The notes: a model not told the origin generated them from the sequence alone. A stretch of 21,961 nucleotides of DNA from an uncultured Atopobium sp. (GCA_916720465.1 CAKARF010000010.1:1-21961); one strand, 5' to 3'; counted from the stretch's first letter, positions 1 through 9,100 are shown. Made by a program: numbers and translations.

Positions 1-93
1 CGCCTGCGCAGCGCCGTTGACTCCATGGAGCTCATCTGCGGACACGACTGGTGGCCAGTTCCTAGCTACAACAAGATGCTCTTCTACGTCTAG
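1..93 (+). CDS. Glutamine synthetase type III, C-terminal end (partial)
   Basis: The reading frame is open from base 1 and gives 30 residues ending in DWWPVPSYNKMLFYV, then TAG at 91-93. The arrangement of a helix ending AVDSMELI followed by WPxPxYxxxLF matches the extreme C-terminus of type III glutamine synthetases (GlnN family), which make glutamine from glutamate, ammonia and ATP in the cytoplasm. The start and the whole catalytic core lie upstream of the window, so no active-site residue can be checked. The gene is followed by an inverted repeat and an intrinsic terminator and converges on the minus-strand gene ending at 214. The assignment rests on a short tail only; another enzyme of the same fold is possible. 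Confidence 0.75.
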   Translation, partial: RLRSAVDSMELICGHDWWPVPSYNKMLFYV

Positions 94-111
94 TTCTTCA
101 TCAGAGCTTCT

Positions 112-137
112 TGGCGAGAAACCCGGTCTTCTCGCCA
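112..137. repeat. Inverted repeat built from the TGGCGAGAA motif
   Basis: TGGCGAGAA at 112-120 is repeated in inverted form as TTCTCGCCA at 129-137, separated by eight bases. The left arm continues as TGGCGAGAAACCC, the motif that recurs at 14241, 16315 and 20097. There is no T-tract directly after it, so it is not itself a standard terminator. It lies 18 bases past the glutamine synthetase stop and just ahead of the true terminator. Confidence 0.8.
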
Positions 138-152
138 CTCCATCTTTACAGC

Positions 153-183
153 AAAACGGCTCAGTTTACCTGGGCCGTTTTTT
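153..183 (+). terminator. Intrinsic terminator after the glutamine synthetase gene
   Basis: AAAACGGCTCAG (153-164) pairs with CTGGGCCGTTTT (170-181) with one G-U wobble and a five-base loop, followed by a run of T to 183. The minus-strand reading has four T after the stem, so it may also help end the convergent solute-binding-protein gene. Confidence 0.85.
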
Positions 184-213
184 GGTGTCCAAATGCGTAA
201 CGTATGGAAAGAG

Positions 214-1500
214 CTATGCGTTGACCAACTTACTGTAGATAGCATGAACGTCTTCAAGCTTGATGAGATTGCCTTCAGCATCGGTGGGAGCAGGAGCTAT
301 CTGCATTGATTCGCTCACTGCTGTCAAATTGAGACGGCTTGCATACCAAGGAGTTGGCGTTCCCTCAATAACTGGCGAGAAGAACGAGTCCATTTCTCCC
401 ATATGCTCAGCAGCGTCTCGTTTAGTAATAAATTCCTGCCATAAATACGCTGAATACGTATGTTTTGACCCCTGACATACAAATGACCTTATCGTAGAGA
501 AATAAGAAACGCCTGGCAGAATGACTGAAAGATTATCAAAATCGTCTTTGGTAATTGCCCTATACGCAGCACTCAGCGGACAAACACAAGCCCTATACTT
601 GCCAAATCCTGTGTCTCTAATAGCTTGATAGGTGCTCTCAGAAAATGCGTCAACATTTTCAAACAGACTTTGGATAATTTCAGCCCCTTTATCCAGTCCA
701 TACTGACCTAAAAAGAGCGATTCAAACTTCTTTCCCGCATACGTAAGTGTGGGGTCAGGAATAACATACCTTCCACGCAGGCCATCTGTAAGAAGATCGG
801 TCCATTCGCGTGGGCGCTGAATTTTTTTCTCGTTAAGACGCTCTTGATTTACAAGTAAAACCAATGGATCTGCAGCGTAAGCATACCAGTGTCCAGTGGC
901 GTCAAAAAACTCTGGACGCACGTACTGGTCTGTTGAAGAAACTTCATATGGCTGACAATATGCGGAAGCTTCAAAATTTTGCATGAGAGCTTCACTTGCC
1001 AGAAAAATAACATCGGGTTTCTCAAAACCCCAATCAGTGTCAGATTTAGTATCAGAAGTTTCAGACTCCGCGCTCTTACCAGAAGCGTATGTTTGCTTAA
1101 TAAACTCCTGAATTTCTTCCTCTGTTGCCTCACCCACCGTAACAGGCAGAGAAAACATTCTTGAATATGTTTCTACCAGGGGCTTTACCGCTTCTTTTGA
1201 GGTGCAAAGCAGATTGAGAGAGCCTTCTCGTTGTGCAAGTTGAATGAGCGCTCGAGCGTAGCCCGGAACTTTTGAATTGAGCTGTGGAGGGAGAAGTTCC
1301 TGCTGAACATAAGAAATTCCTGGACTTAAAACGTTTGCTACGGTTGCTATTACGGGCGCAGCAACCGCTGAGACAGCCAGGATGATAAATGAGGTTCGTG
1401 TAACAGAAGTGGCAGTTGGTGGAGTGATCTTCTCGTCAGGGTCTTTTGATCCAAAAGTTTTATGCAGCTTCTGGCGCAGACATTCTGGGATAAACTTCAC
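214..1500 (-). CDS. Orphan membrane-anchored ABC-type substrate-binding protein
   Basis: A 428-residue protein resembling periplasmic-type solute-binding proteins of the iron(III)/phosphonate/polyamine group (bacterial extracellular solute-binding family). After a basic 35-residue N-terminus there is one hydrophobic segment at about residues 36-58. A binding-protein body follows, opening with an early strand SLNLLCTSKE and containing DVIFLAS, the WYAYAADPLVLLVN strand, a PREWTDLL segment and the hinge-region strand GRYVIPDPT. No lipobox cysteine is visible, so it is probably held by an uncleaved signal anchor or released by signal peptidase. The start is GTG at 1500 with AAGGAGG just upstream. 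It lies 44 bases downstream of mntP and may share its transcript. No permease or ATPase gene is adjacent, so the substrate and partner transporter are unknown. Confidence 0.75.
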   Translation of the reverse strand: MKFIPECLRQKLHKTFGSKDPDEKITPPTATSVTRTSFIILAVSAVAAPVIATVANVLSPGISYVQQELLPPQLNSKVPGYARALIQLAQREGSLNLLCTSKEAVKPLVETYSRMFSLPVTVGEATEEEIQEFIKQTYASGKSAESETSDTKSDTDWGFEKPDVIFLASEALMQNFEASAYCQPYEVSSTDQYVRPEFFDATGHWYAYAADPLVLLVNQERLNEKKIQRPREWTDLLTDGLRGRYVIPDPTLTYAGKKFESLFLGQYGLDKGAEIIQSLFENVDAFSESTYQAIRDTGFGKYRACVCPLSAAYRAITKDDFDNLSVILPGVSYFSTIRSFVCQGSKHTYSAYLWQEFITKRDAAEHMGEMDSFFSPVIEGTPTPWYASRLNLTAVSESMQIAPAPTDAEGNLIKLEDVHAIYSKLVNA

Positions 1501-1544
1501 GCTACCTCCTTACCTGCTACTCAGTCCATGTGGTCAAACAAATT

Positions 1545-2135
1545 TTATCCAAAAAAAGCTTTTAGTCCAATCAGGATAAGCACCACGCCACCGACCATCT
1601 CGGCGCGATCACCCAAAAGTGAGCCGAGTTTTTTACCAATAAACAATGCAATGGTGCAGAGAATAGCGGTAATAACGCCAAAGAGTGTCGAGGCAACCAA
1701 AATGTCTACGCTATGTGCCCTAAAACTTACACCAACAGCAAATGCATCAATTGCCGTAGCAACAGCTTGAAACACTAGCTTGCCATAAGAGAGCGTTGTA
1801 GCACCTTGCTGAGCGCCTTGCTGAGCTTCTTCCTCATCTTCTTCAGAAGCATCTTCTTTGAGCGCCTTATAGCCGCTGTACAGCATGTTTGAACCAATGA
1901 AGCCAAGAATAACCAACGAGACAATACCTGCGTACTTCTCAATCAACTCTGCTGCAATGCCACCAACAAAATAACCGGCAAGAGGCATGCCAAACTGAAA
2001 GAGACCAAAGAAAAGAGGCATACGCATAAGGCGAGAAAACCTATGGTCATCAAAGGCAAAAGTGTTAGAGATAGTGACAGAGAACGCATCTGTTGCAAGC
2101 GCCACACCCATCATTAAAATTTCAAGTAGACCCAT
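1545..2135 (-). CDS. mntP: Manganese efflux pump MntP
   Basis: A polytopic inner-membrane protein of the MntP/YebN family, which exports Mn2+ and protects against manganese excess. The family's paired signature is present: ATDAFSVTISNTF in the first helix and ATAIDAFAVGVSF after the central loop, each with the Asp needed for transport. About six hydrophobic helices are seen, interrupted by an acidic, glutamine-rich cytoplasmic loop (EDASEEDEEE). The chosen start is the ATG at 2135, because homologues begin close to the first DAF helix and a GGGA-type site precedes it. An in-frame GTG at 2171 would add 12 residues but lacks a ribosome binding site. The gene is divergent from the phospholipase-like gene at 2241. 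The leader is too short for a complete yybP-ykoY manganese riboswitch. Confidence 0.92.
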   Translation of the reverse strand: MGLLEILMMGVALATDAFSVTISNTFAFDDHRFSRLMRMPLFFGLFQFGMPLAGYFVGGIAAELIEKYAGIVSLVILGFIGSNMLYSGYKALKEDASEEDEEEAQQGAQQGATTLSYGKLVFQAVATAIDAFAVGVSFRAHSVDILVASTLFGVITAILCTIALFIGKKLGSLLGDRAEMVGGVVLILIGLKAFFG

Positions 2136-2240
2136 GTGTAAGTTCCCAAGTATCATTAATTTTTGTAACACAAAGATGAAATTTTAACGCGTATGAGCGT
2201 TTTTCAGCTACTCTTATATTGAAAAACTACAAGGAGTGTT

Positions 2241-3206
2241 ATGCCTGCTTTAATAACCCACTATCTGTTTGGCGCAGAGGTGGTTCATGATTTACCGCAA
2301 GAGCTTGTTGCAACTGATGCAGAAGTCAATGCATTCCTGCTTGGAAACCAGGGTCCTGATCCCTTCCTAGCACGTCATCTTGCCTGGCCAAACCACTCGC
2401 TTGCCTGCAATAGACTACATCGTCGTATGCATGCAGGTCATATTGTTGACGCATTTTTATCCATTCGTGATGGTGTTTCTCGCCTACCGCAGAGCGACAT
2501 GCCCGCTGGTCGTGCGTTTGCGCTTGGCCTCTTAGCGCACTACGCGCTGGATAGAATTGTCCATCCGTTTGTATATTCCCAGCAAGATGCACTGATTGAG
2601 GCGGAGCCATCTCTCAAAAATGCCTATAGAGAGCTCCATCCTATTATCGAAACGGATTTGGATTCATATCTTCTTTGGCACATGCGCCACACTACCGTTG
2701 AGACGTTCCCACCAGCTGAGGTGCTTGAAGCAGTTGAATCAACCAAGCACGTTGGTGGTGCGCTCTTCTCGCAAGTAGCGCTTCAAGTATTTGACCTTAA
2801 TGTTGGCGTTGGTGAGTACGAGAAGGCCCTTCAGGATTACGCCCGCATCTACCACACCGTAGAGCGCACTGATCCTAAGTACACTACTAAGCTTCCTGAC
2901 GTTTTGTATAAAACCGAAAAGTTCATGCGTCCTTCAAACAATTCTTACGTTGCCGCGATGGCTCATCGTATTGTTAAGACTGAAGACTTCCCTACGGCAA
3001 ATCTCAAGCGTCTGCCTTGGAAAGAACCTTATACCGGAGAGATCAAGACTGAAAGCATTCTTGATCTTATGGATGAAGCTCGTGAGTTCTACAAAGAGCT
3101 TGTTCAGGCAACTATTTTAGGTCAGCGAATTACTCTGGAAGAGCTGGTTGATGGCATCAATTACATGGGTAAGCCCGTTGTAGAAATGGTTGATGACGAG
3201 GACTAA
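2241..3206 (+). CDS. Zinc-dependent phospholipase C family protein
   Basis: A 321-residue protein starting MPALITHYLFGAEVV. The N-terminus, the GNQGPDPF segment (residues 35-42), the GLLAHYALDRIVHPF segment and the HPIIETDLD segment match the Zn_dep_PLPC (S1/P1-like) family. Candidate metal ligands are His7, Asp40, His100, Asp104, His108, His133 and Asp139/Asp141. Clostridial and Bacillus phospholipase C enzymes in this fold are secreted, but here there is no signal peptide or membrane segment. This is therefore one of the common intracellular members whose substrate is unknown. The start ATG is 6 bases after AAGGAG. It is a single-gene unit divergent from mntP and ends at a strong terminator. 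The fold is likely; phospholipase activity is only inferred. Confidence 0.8.
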   Translation: MPALITHYLFGAEVVHDLPQELVATDAEVNAFLLGNQGPDPFLARHLAWPNHSLACNRLHRRMHAGHIVDAFLSIRDGVSRLPQSDMPAGRAFALGLLAHYALDRIVHPFVYSQQDALIEAEPSLKNAYRELHPIIETDLDSYLLWHMRHTTVETFPPAEVLEAVESTKHVGGALFSQVALQVFDLNVGVGEYEKALQDYARIYHTVERTDPKYTTKLPDVLYKTEKFMRPSNNSYVAAMAHRIVKTEDFPTANLKRLPWKEPYTGEIKTESILDLMDEAREFYKELVQATILGQRITLEELVDGINYMGKPVVEMVDDED

Positions 3207-3251
3207 CTCGCAACAAAATACAAATGCGTTGAGCATTCAAACACGTAAGAG

Positions 3252-3283
3252 AAAAGGCAACTACTTGAGTAGCTGCCTTTTTT
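3252..3283 (+). terminator. Intrinsic terminator after the phospholipase-like gene
   Basis: AAAAGGCAACTAC (3252-3264) pairs with GTAGCTGCCTTTT (3269-3281), with one internal mismatch and a TTGA loop, then T to 3283. It may work in both directions, since the convergent Spx-like gene ends at 3358 and the minus strand reads CCTTTTCTCTT after the stem. Confidence 0.85.
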
Positions 3284-3305
3284 ACTAACACTTATCTACA
3301 ATCTG

Positions 3306-3350
3306 GCGCATGCTGTAAAAGCGCATGCTATAAAAACACATACCGTAAAA
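3306..3350. repeat. Tandem repeat, three 15-bp units
   Basis: GCGCATGCTGTAAAA (3306-3320), GCGCATGCTATAAAA (3321-3335) and the diverged ACACATACCGTAAAA (3336-3350) follow one another without gaps. Units 1 and 2 differ at one base; unit 3 differs from unit 1 at four, all transitions. Each of the first two carries the palindrome GCATGC. The array is in the 3' untranslated region of the Spx-like gene, between its stop codon and the terminator. Confidence 0.85.
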
Positions 3351-3357
3351 GTTGATT

Positions 3358-3726
3358 TTACAGAAGTGCTTCTTCCCATGCAGGCTCTTTAAATCCAAGA
3401 AGAATGGTATTGCCTGCAACAACCAATGGGCGCTTGACCAGCATACCCGTGGTAGCAAGCAAATTATAGGCGTCACTATCGCTCATACCTGCATCAAGCT
3501 GCTCCTTGATGTTATTATCGCGATATACCATACCTGAAGTGTTGAAGAACTTTCTGATAGAAAGACCGCTCAGCTTGTGCCATTCAGCAAGCTCTTCTGC
3601 AGTTGGATTCTCCTCTTTAATATCACGCAAAGTATAAGAAACACCATGCTCATCAAGCCATTTGAGGGCTCTCTTACACGTAGTGCAGCGAGAATAACAA
3701 AGAACCAAAATGTTTTTATCTACCAT
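3358..3726 (-). CDS. Spx/ArsC-family thioredoxin-fold protein
   Basis: A 122-residue member of the ArsC/Spx/MgsR family. The N-terminus carries a CxxC redox pair, Cys14 and Cys17, in YSRCTTCKRAL, followed by the family's RDIKEENPT strand-helix, LSIRKFFNTSG, and the VKRPLVV strand with Arg99. A CxxC rather than a single cysteine is typical of Spx-type members. However, Spx is defined by RNA polymerase binding, which cannot be read from the sequence, so a reductase-like role is equally possible. ATG at 3726 follows AGAGGA by seven bases. It starts 21 bases after the small membrane protein gene and is probably cotranscribed with it. Confidence 0.85.
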   Translation of the reverse strand: MVDKNILVLCYSRCTTCKRALKWLDEHGVSYTLRDIKEENPTAEELAEWHKLSGLSIRKFFNTSGMVYRDNNIKEQLDAGMSDSDAYNLLATTGMLVKRPLVVAGNTILLGFKEPAWEEALL

Positions 3727-3747
3727 GACTGTTTCCTCTTGGATAGA

Positions 3748-3930
3748 TTATCGATTGCATAAGCGCAAACTATTTTGAGTAGAAAGCAATCCTAAAATCA
3801 ATATTCCTAGAGATATACCATAGAGCATACCAACAAATAGATCATTAACGTTTGATGCCACACTCAGGATGATTGCTAAAATCAAAAACATCATTCCAAG
3901 AGAAACATACTTACTTTTTAGTAGGTTCAT
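3748..3930 (-). CDS. Small two-helix membrane protein, function unknown
   Basis: A 60-residue protein with two hydrophobic stretches, at about residues 10-28 (LGMMFLILAIILSVAS) and 32-50 (FVGMLYGISLGILILGL), separated by a short NVND turn. The tail is polar (STQNSLRLCNR). A clear AAGGAG lies eight bases before the ATG, which argues that it is a real gene. It sits between ligA and the Spx-like gene and is likely transcribed with the latter. No family is recognised. Confidence 0.7.
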   Translation of the reverse strand: MNLLKSKYVSLGMMFLILAIILSVASNVNDLFVGMLYGISLGILILGLLSTQNSLRLCNR

Positions 3931-3998
3931 TTTTTCGTCTCCTTTTCCTATAGTTTCCAGATAGTTTAACTCTTCACCTTGTTACTGAACATGCGCAT

Positions 3999-6116
3999 TT
4001 ATGCAGGTGCCTGACCTGTTTCAAGAATTTGCTGGAGCGCCACCTCATCAAGCACGGGAACACCCAAGCTCTCAGCCTTTGTAAGCTTAGATCCCGCGGC
4101 TTCTCCTGCTACTACAAAGCTAGTCTTTTTGGATACAGAGCCGGAAACCTTTGCTCCCATGGCTTTAAGCTGGGCACCAGCCTCATCACGTGTGAAGTGT
4201 TCAAGAGTTCCCGTTAAAACAAACGTAAGCCCAGCAAGTGTCTGAGGAAGCTCGTTTTCTGGCTTCTCTTCCTCGAGCACTACGCCTGCCTGACGAAGAC
4301 GCTCAATAACGGCAACATTTTCTGGTATCGAGAAGAACTCGTGTACAGATTCTGCAATCTTGGGGCCAATACCTGGGATTTCAGCGATTTTCTCGACAGG
4401 AGCTATAGCAAGCGCCTGGATAGAACCAAACTCCTGAGCAAGAAGCTCTGCAACGTTAGCGCCAACATGCCTCATGCCAATACCAAAGAGCACGCGGCCA
4501 AGACCTCTTGTCTTTGATTCCTCAACCTGCGCCATAACCTTCTTGGCAATGGTGTGACCCACAGGAATGCTGTCACCAGAAAGGTGATCTGCAGTATCAG
4601 TATCATACACACGGCCCGTAGGCATGCTGGCCAGCGTCTCTTCAGTGAGTTTGTCGTAGAAGTCAGCAACGTCAGAGAGGACGCCTTCTTCAACCATGCG
4701 GTTAATAAGCTCGTCACCAAGGCCGTCAATGTCCATGGCCTTACGGCTGCCCCAGTGAATCAGGCGTTCAACTGCCTGAGCAGGGCAATCAATAGAGACG
4801 CAGCGGAAAGCCACTTCTCCTTCTTCCTGAATAACAGGGCTACCACAGCTTGGGCAGGTAGTTGGCATCTGAAACTCAACAGCATCTGCAGGTCGAAGAC
4901 TCAAAACTGGTCCTACAACCTCTGGAATAACATCTCCTGCCTTGTGGACAATGATGGTGTCGCCCTCGCGCACGTTTTTGCGACGAATCTCATCAAGGTT
5001 GTGGAGAGTTGCGCGCGCAATGGTAGAACCCGCAACCGTGACGGGATCAAACTCAGCAACAGGTGTGAGTACACCCGTACGACCAACTTGAATACGAATT
5101 TCTCGCAAAACGGTTTGCTTTTCCTCAGGTGGGAACTTAAATGCAATAGCCCAACGCGGAGCGCGAGAAGTAAATCCTAGAGCTTCTTGGCTGGCAAACG
5201 AATCAACCTTTACCACCACGCCGTCAATGTCGTAGTTAAGGTCTCCTCGCTGCTCAAGAGCTTGCGCACAGAAATCATGAACCTCATGAGCGCTCAGGCA
5301 ACGACGGGCATGAGGATTAACATTAAAGCCGCAGCTACGAAGCCAGTTCAAGAACTCCCACTGACTGTGAACATCAAGAGGACCCTCATCGGCCACTGCG
5401 TAGATAAAGGTCTCGAGGTCTCGATGAGCGGTAATCTTTGGATCCTTCTGACGCAAAGATCCAGCGGCCGCATTTCTTGGGTTAGCAAAAGGCTGTTTAC
5501 CTGCAGCATCCGCATCTTCATTCAAACGAATAAAGGAATGCTTTGGCATATAGACCTCACCACGCACCTCAATGCTCTGGTTAAGACCCCTATTTTCAAC
5601 CTGCTCAAGTCCTGCAAGTGCAAGTTCTCTTGGTACGTCAGAGATAGTCAAAACGTTTGCCGTAACGTTTTCTCCCGTACTACCATCACCTCGTGTAGCA
5701 GCACGTACAAACTGACCGTCACGATACGTGAGCGCAACACCTAAGCCGTCAATCTTAAGCTCACAGGTATATGCCACAGGGTTTGTAGGTGACGCACCAA
5801 GAGCCTCATCTATCCTGGAAAGCCATGCATCCAGCTCCTCTAAGTTCATGGCGTCGTCCATGGAATACATGCGCGCGGCATGCTGGACAGGCTCAAACTG
5901 TTCAGAAACGTAACCACCTACGCGCTGGGTATAGCTATCCTCAGTTACAAGCTCTGGATATGCTGCCTCAAGCTGCTGAAGCTCAATAAGAAGGCGGTCA
6001 AACTCAGCGTCGGTAAGCTCTGGATTATCAAGAGCATAGTAGGCATATGCTGCATGGTTCAAAATCCTGTTAAGCTCCGCTGCGCGAGCGGCATCTTTTG
6101 GCGAAAGTGCTGCCAT
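3999..6116 (-). CDS. ligA: NAD-dependent DNA ligase LigA
   Basis: Joins nicks in duplex DNA during replication and repair, using NAD+ to adenylate itself. From the longer in-frame ATG at 6131 the frame gives 710 residues. In that numbering an Ia domain with paired tyrosines (HAAYAYYALD) is followed by the adenylation motif CELKIDGLG with nucleophile Lys126. Next come an OB fold, a four-cysteine zinc finger (Cys426, 429, 444, 449), a helix-hairpin-helix region and a C-terminal BRCT domain at about 628-708 (FVLTGTLEHFTRDEA). The ATG at 6116 is preferred: GGAG lies five bases upstream, whereas the ATG at 6131 sits on the end of the preceding terminator. Around residues 502-528 the first hairpin motif is replaced by a longer loop (about 17 residues more than E. 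coli LigA). Confidence 0.97.
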   Translation of the reverse strand: MAALSPKDAARAAELNRILNHAAYAYYALDNPELTDAEFDRLLIELQQLEAAYPELVTEDSYTQRVGGYVSEQFEPVQHAARMYSMDDAMNLEELDAWLSRIDEALGASPTNPVAYTCELKIDGLGVALTYRDGQFVRAATRGDGSTGENVTANVLTISDVPRELALAGLEQVENRGLNQSIEVRGEVYMPKHSFIRLNEDADAAGKQPFANPRNAAAGSLRQKDPKITAHRDLETFIYAVADEGPLDVHSQWEFLNWLRSCGFNVNPHARRCLSAHEVHDFCAQALEQRGDLNYDIDGVVVKVDSFASQEALGFTSRAPRWAIAFKFPPEEKQTVLREIRIQVGRTGVLTPVAEFDPVTVAGSTIARATLHNLDEIRRKNVREGDTIIVHKAGDVIPEVVGPVLSLRPADAVEFQMPTTCPSCGSPVIQEEGEVAFRCVSIDCPAQAVERLIHWGSRKAMDIDGLGDELINRMVEEGVLSDVADFYDKLTEETLASMPTGRVYDTDTADHLSGDSIPVGHTIAKKVMAQVEESKTRGLGRVLFGIGMRHVGANVAELLAQEFGSIQALAIAPVEKIAEIPGIGPKIAESVHEFFSIPENVAVIERLRQAGVVLEEEKPENELPQTLAGLTFVLTGTLEHFTRDEAGAQLKAMGAKVSGSVSKKTSFVVAGEAAGSKLTKAESLGVPVLDEVALQQILETGQAPA

Positions 6117-6131
6117 TACTACTCCAAACAT

Positions 6132-6163
6132 AAAAACGTAGGTGCAAGAAATCTTGCACCTAC
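6132..6163 (-). terminator. Intrinsic terminator between the glycosyltransferase gene and ligA
   Basis: A perfect 11-bp stem, GTAGGTGCAAG (6138-6148) with CTTGCACCTAC (6153-6163), has an AAAT loop (plus-strand reading). On the minus strand it is followed by GTTTTT, so it ends transcription of the gene finishing at 6171. ligA starts within about 20 bases of it and therefore needs its own promoter or readthrough. Confidence 0.8.
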
Positions 6164-6170
6164 CAGGTAT

Positions 6171-9100
6171 TTATTTGCGTCCTCTTAAGGTTCTACCAAG
6201 AGCCTTAAGGGCTTCTCGACGTGCGCTGCCATAAGGTGCAATGGGGTCAATAATCTTGCGCAGAGGACTTGCATCAGAAAGCGCACGCTCGTGGAACTCT
6301 GTGACGTCGGAGTCATTTCTAGCACCTGGCACCATGTCCTGGATAATAACCTCGTAGAACGGAGTGTTGCGCGCGTACTTCCAGAAATAGGAAGCCAAAT
6401 CACAGCTGGCGTTCTGCCAAGGCTTAATAGCACCAGCAAAGTGAACAATCTTTGGAGCACGACGTGCTGCTTGATAATCATCAAAAACGCTGTTTGGTGC
6501 CATTGGATAGAGTTTCTCGGCACGTCCAAAAATGTTATGCGTTACGTTCCAATCAGCAGGGAGATAGACAACGCGGCCCTGGCACTCGCTGTTCAGAATA
6601 TCTTGATCGTTGTAGATAAAGATTGGATTGGATGCAATACGTAACCACTCTGGAACAGTGTGATAACGGCGCAGCTCAGCAGTATTGAAGACCATAACTC
6701 CCGCCTGGAAGTAGGCATAAGGATTCTTGAGGTTAAGCACGTCAAGGCTGTACTTCATGCGGTCTCCACCGCGAACGTTAAGGTTTGCCAGATAGTCAAT
6801 ATCAAGCGTTGCCGCAATAAGATTGTTGCCCATTCTTACGTCATACAGTTCAGCAACATTACCGTTAACCACAAGATCAGAGTCAAGATAGACAACCTTA
6901 TCGTAAGCAGAAAGAATGTCTTGAGCCAAGAAGCGGAAGTACGTTTCAACACTAATATGAGCGTTATTAGTGTCTAGCTTGTAGTCTTTGACCATGCGCC
7001 ACACGTTATAGAACGTAATACGAGCATTCTTATAACGCGAGAAATACTTCTTAACCAGCTCCTGCTTTGATCCGCCAATATTGGTGTTGAGAACGACTAC
7101 ATCGTAGAAACGGTTAGGATCGGCGTTTTCTAGCATTGAGCCCATAGCGCAGGTAAGAATTGGAACATAATTGTTGTCTGCCGCAAAAACAACAGGAACA
7201 ACGTTCTGGCTTGCAATCTCAGGCTTCTCTTCAAAGAGAGGAATAAACTTCTGACGAGGCTCTGGATTGGTAAAGTGAATGCACTGGAGCTCTTTTACCT
7301 TCCAGTTTTTGCCCTCTGTACGCAGCATATGCATACGCCAGATATTAAAGAGGCGCTCAGTCAGATGACCTGGGGTTCTTAGGGCCTCTTTGCTGTACGT
7401 AGACATATCAGTACGGGCAGTCCACTCGTCAACAAGTGGGAACACCCATGCTGCATAGCGATCAAAGAGCTCTTTACGCATGATATACATGTTGCAGAAG
7501 CACTGCTGATGACCATTGAGAAAAGCGTTTACGTCCTCTGCATACTCTGGATGTCGCTCAACGATAAGCGCAGCCATGGTATCCATATCCTTTGGATGGA
7601 GTAGCGGAGCGGAATGGTACTGCTCAAGAGGTGTATTAGCGCTTCCAGGGAATTTGCTAATATCCTTTACCCCAGTGGTAATGAGGTCATAGCCCTCAAT
7701 GCACTGAGCAATGGTCTGATCATCAAGACCATATTTCTTGATGGCATCCTCATCAATGAAGTCATCCATAACCTCACCAAACGGATTTTCTGGATAAACC
7801 GTATCGGTAAAGTTGAAGTAGCGACGATAATGACCAAAGCCAACATAGCGAACATTGGTAATGTTCTTCCATGCCCAATACTGTGTAGTCATCTCACAGT
7901 ACATGGGGTTTTTCTCGGTAATGGTATCGCCCTCATCGTCATGGAGCATGTACGTAAAGCGATTGGTCTTCTGGCCTGGTCCTACCTGGATAGGCTGAAG
8001 GTAGTTACTTGCGGGAACATCAACATCTTTGTGAGAAGTAATCAGAATGCGAATAGGCTGCTGCTCAAACATCTTTACCATGTGCTTTCTCTCTAGATAT
8101 TCCATGTGCTCATCGGCAAACTGTTTCATGCGAACTGCCCTATCAAACGACAGTCCCTCATCCTGATGCATGAGAGCGGCATATTTCTTTGCATATGTCC
8201 TATAGCGATATGCATCGCTGTCTTCTGGAAGCTCTGTACCAGTGGCAATGGCCTCGTATGCTTTATCTCTTACAAAGCGATAGAGCTCTCGAGCAGCTAC
8301 TGATGGTCCAAAGAGAATGGCAAACGGCTCAAGGGCTGCCTCTTGATCTTCAGGAGCAAGACGAGACTTCCAGTCTCCAATCAAAAGCTCCATCAGTTTG
8401 TGCTTCATACCTTCAAAAGACCTCACGTAAGCAGCATTGTCTGCTTTGCCAATATAAAGCTCTGTCTGTTCAATATTGTCTAAGAACTGATAACAGAACT
8501 CACCAAACTTATCTAAAGAAATGCGAGAAGCTCCTGTTACACCAATACCAAAGTGGTAGAGAAGACCTCTGCAGGATTCAAATCCATCAGCAGACTGAGC
8601 CTTATCGGAAAGAACAAATACCTCATAGGCATCTTCTGCTCTTACTAGACGCTCTGAAGTCATCTCTGCAAAAGCAGAACGGAAAAGCTCTCCACGATAT
8701 AGACGCTGTGTAGTACGCCAATCAATCTTCTGGCCATAACCTTCATCGTAGATAGCACAAAGGACTTCTTCACCCTGTGTTAAGTGGGACTGCTGGTTGA
8801 TGAAGTTACCAAAGCCTTCTGCCTCAGCTTCACTTACACCATTTTCTGGAATAACAGTAATGCCCAGATGAAGAATATCAACAGGGTTCTGATCAATACG
8901 AGCAACTACCTGCTCAAGAAAATCAGGAGTAACCTCATCATCACCGTCTAGGCAAAAGACCCACTCGCCTTTTGTATGAGCTGCAGCAGTTTTACGTGCA
9001 AGATGAAGTCCCTGGTTAGTTGCATGAGTAACAACTTTGAACCTTTTGTCATCCCCTACTGCCGTAACGATTTTCTCTGGAGTGGAATCTGTTGAGGCGT

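Noticed and set aside
2136..2240. Possible yybP-ykoY manganese riboswitch ahead of mntP
   Set aside because: The space to the divergent gene is only about 105 bases and no paired aptamer core could be recognised.
3306..3350. Possible CRISPR-like array
   Set aside because: The 15-base units are contiguous with no spacers, and no cas genes are present.
4554..5180. A 208-codon plus-strand open frame opposite ligA, and a second (185 codons) at 5187-5744
   Set aside because: Both lie wholly antisense to conserved ligA codons, lack a convincing ribosome binding site and have compositions unlike real proteins; they are shadows.
7614..8713. Plus-strand open frames of 160 and 174 codons within the glycosyltransferase gene
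   Set aside because: Antisense to well-conserved glycosyltransferase modules, with no family features or start signals.
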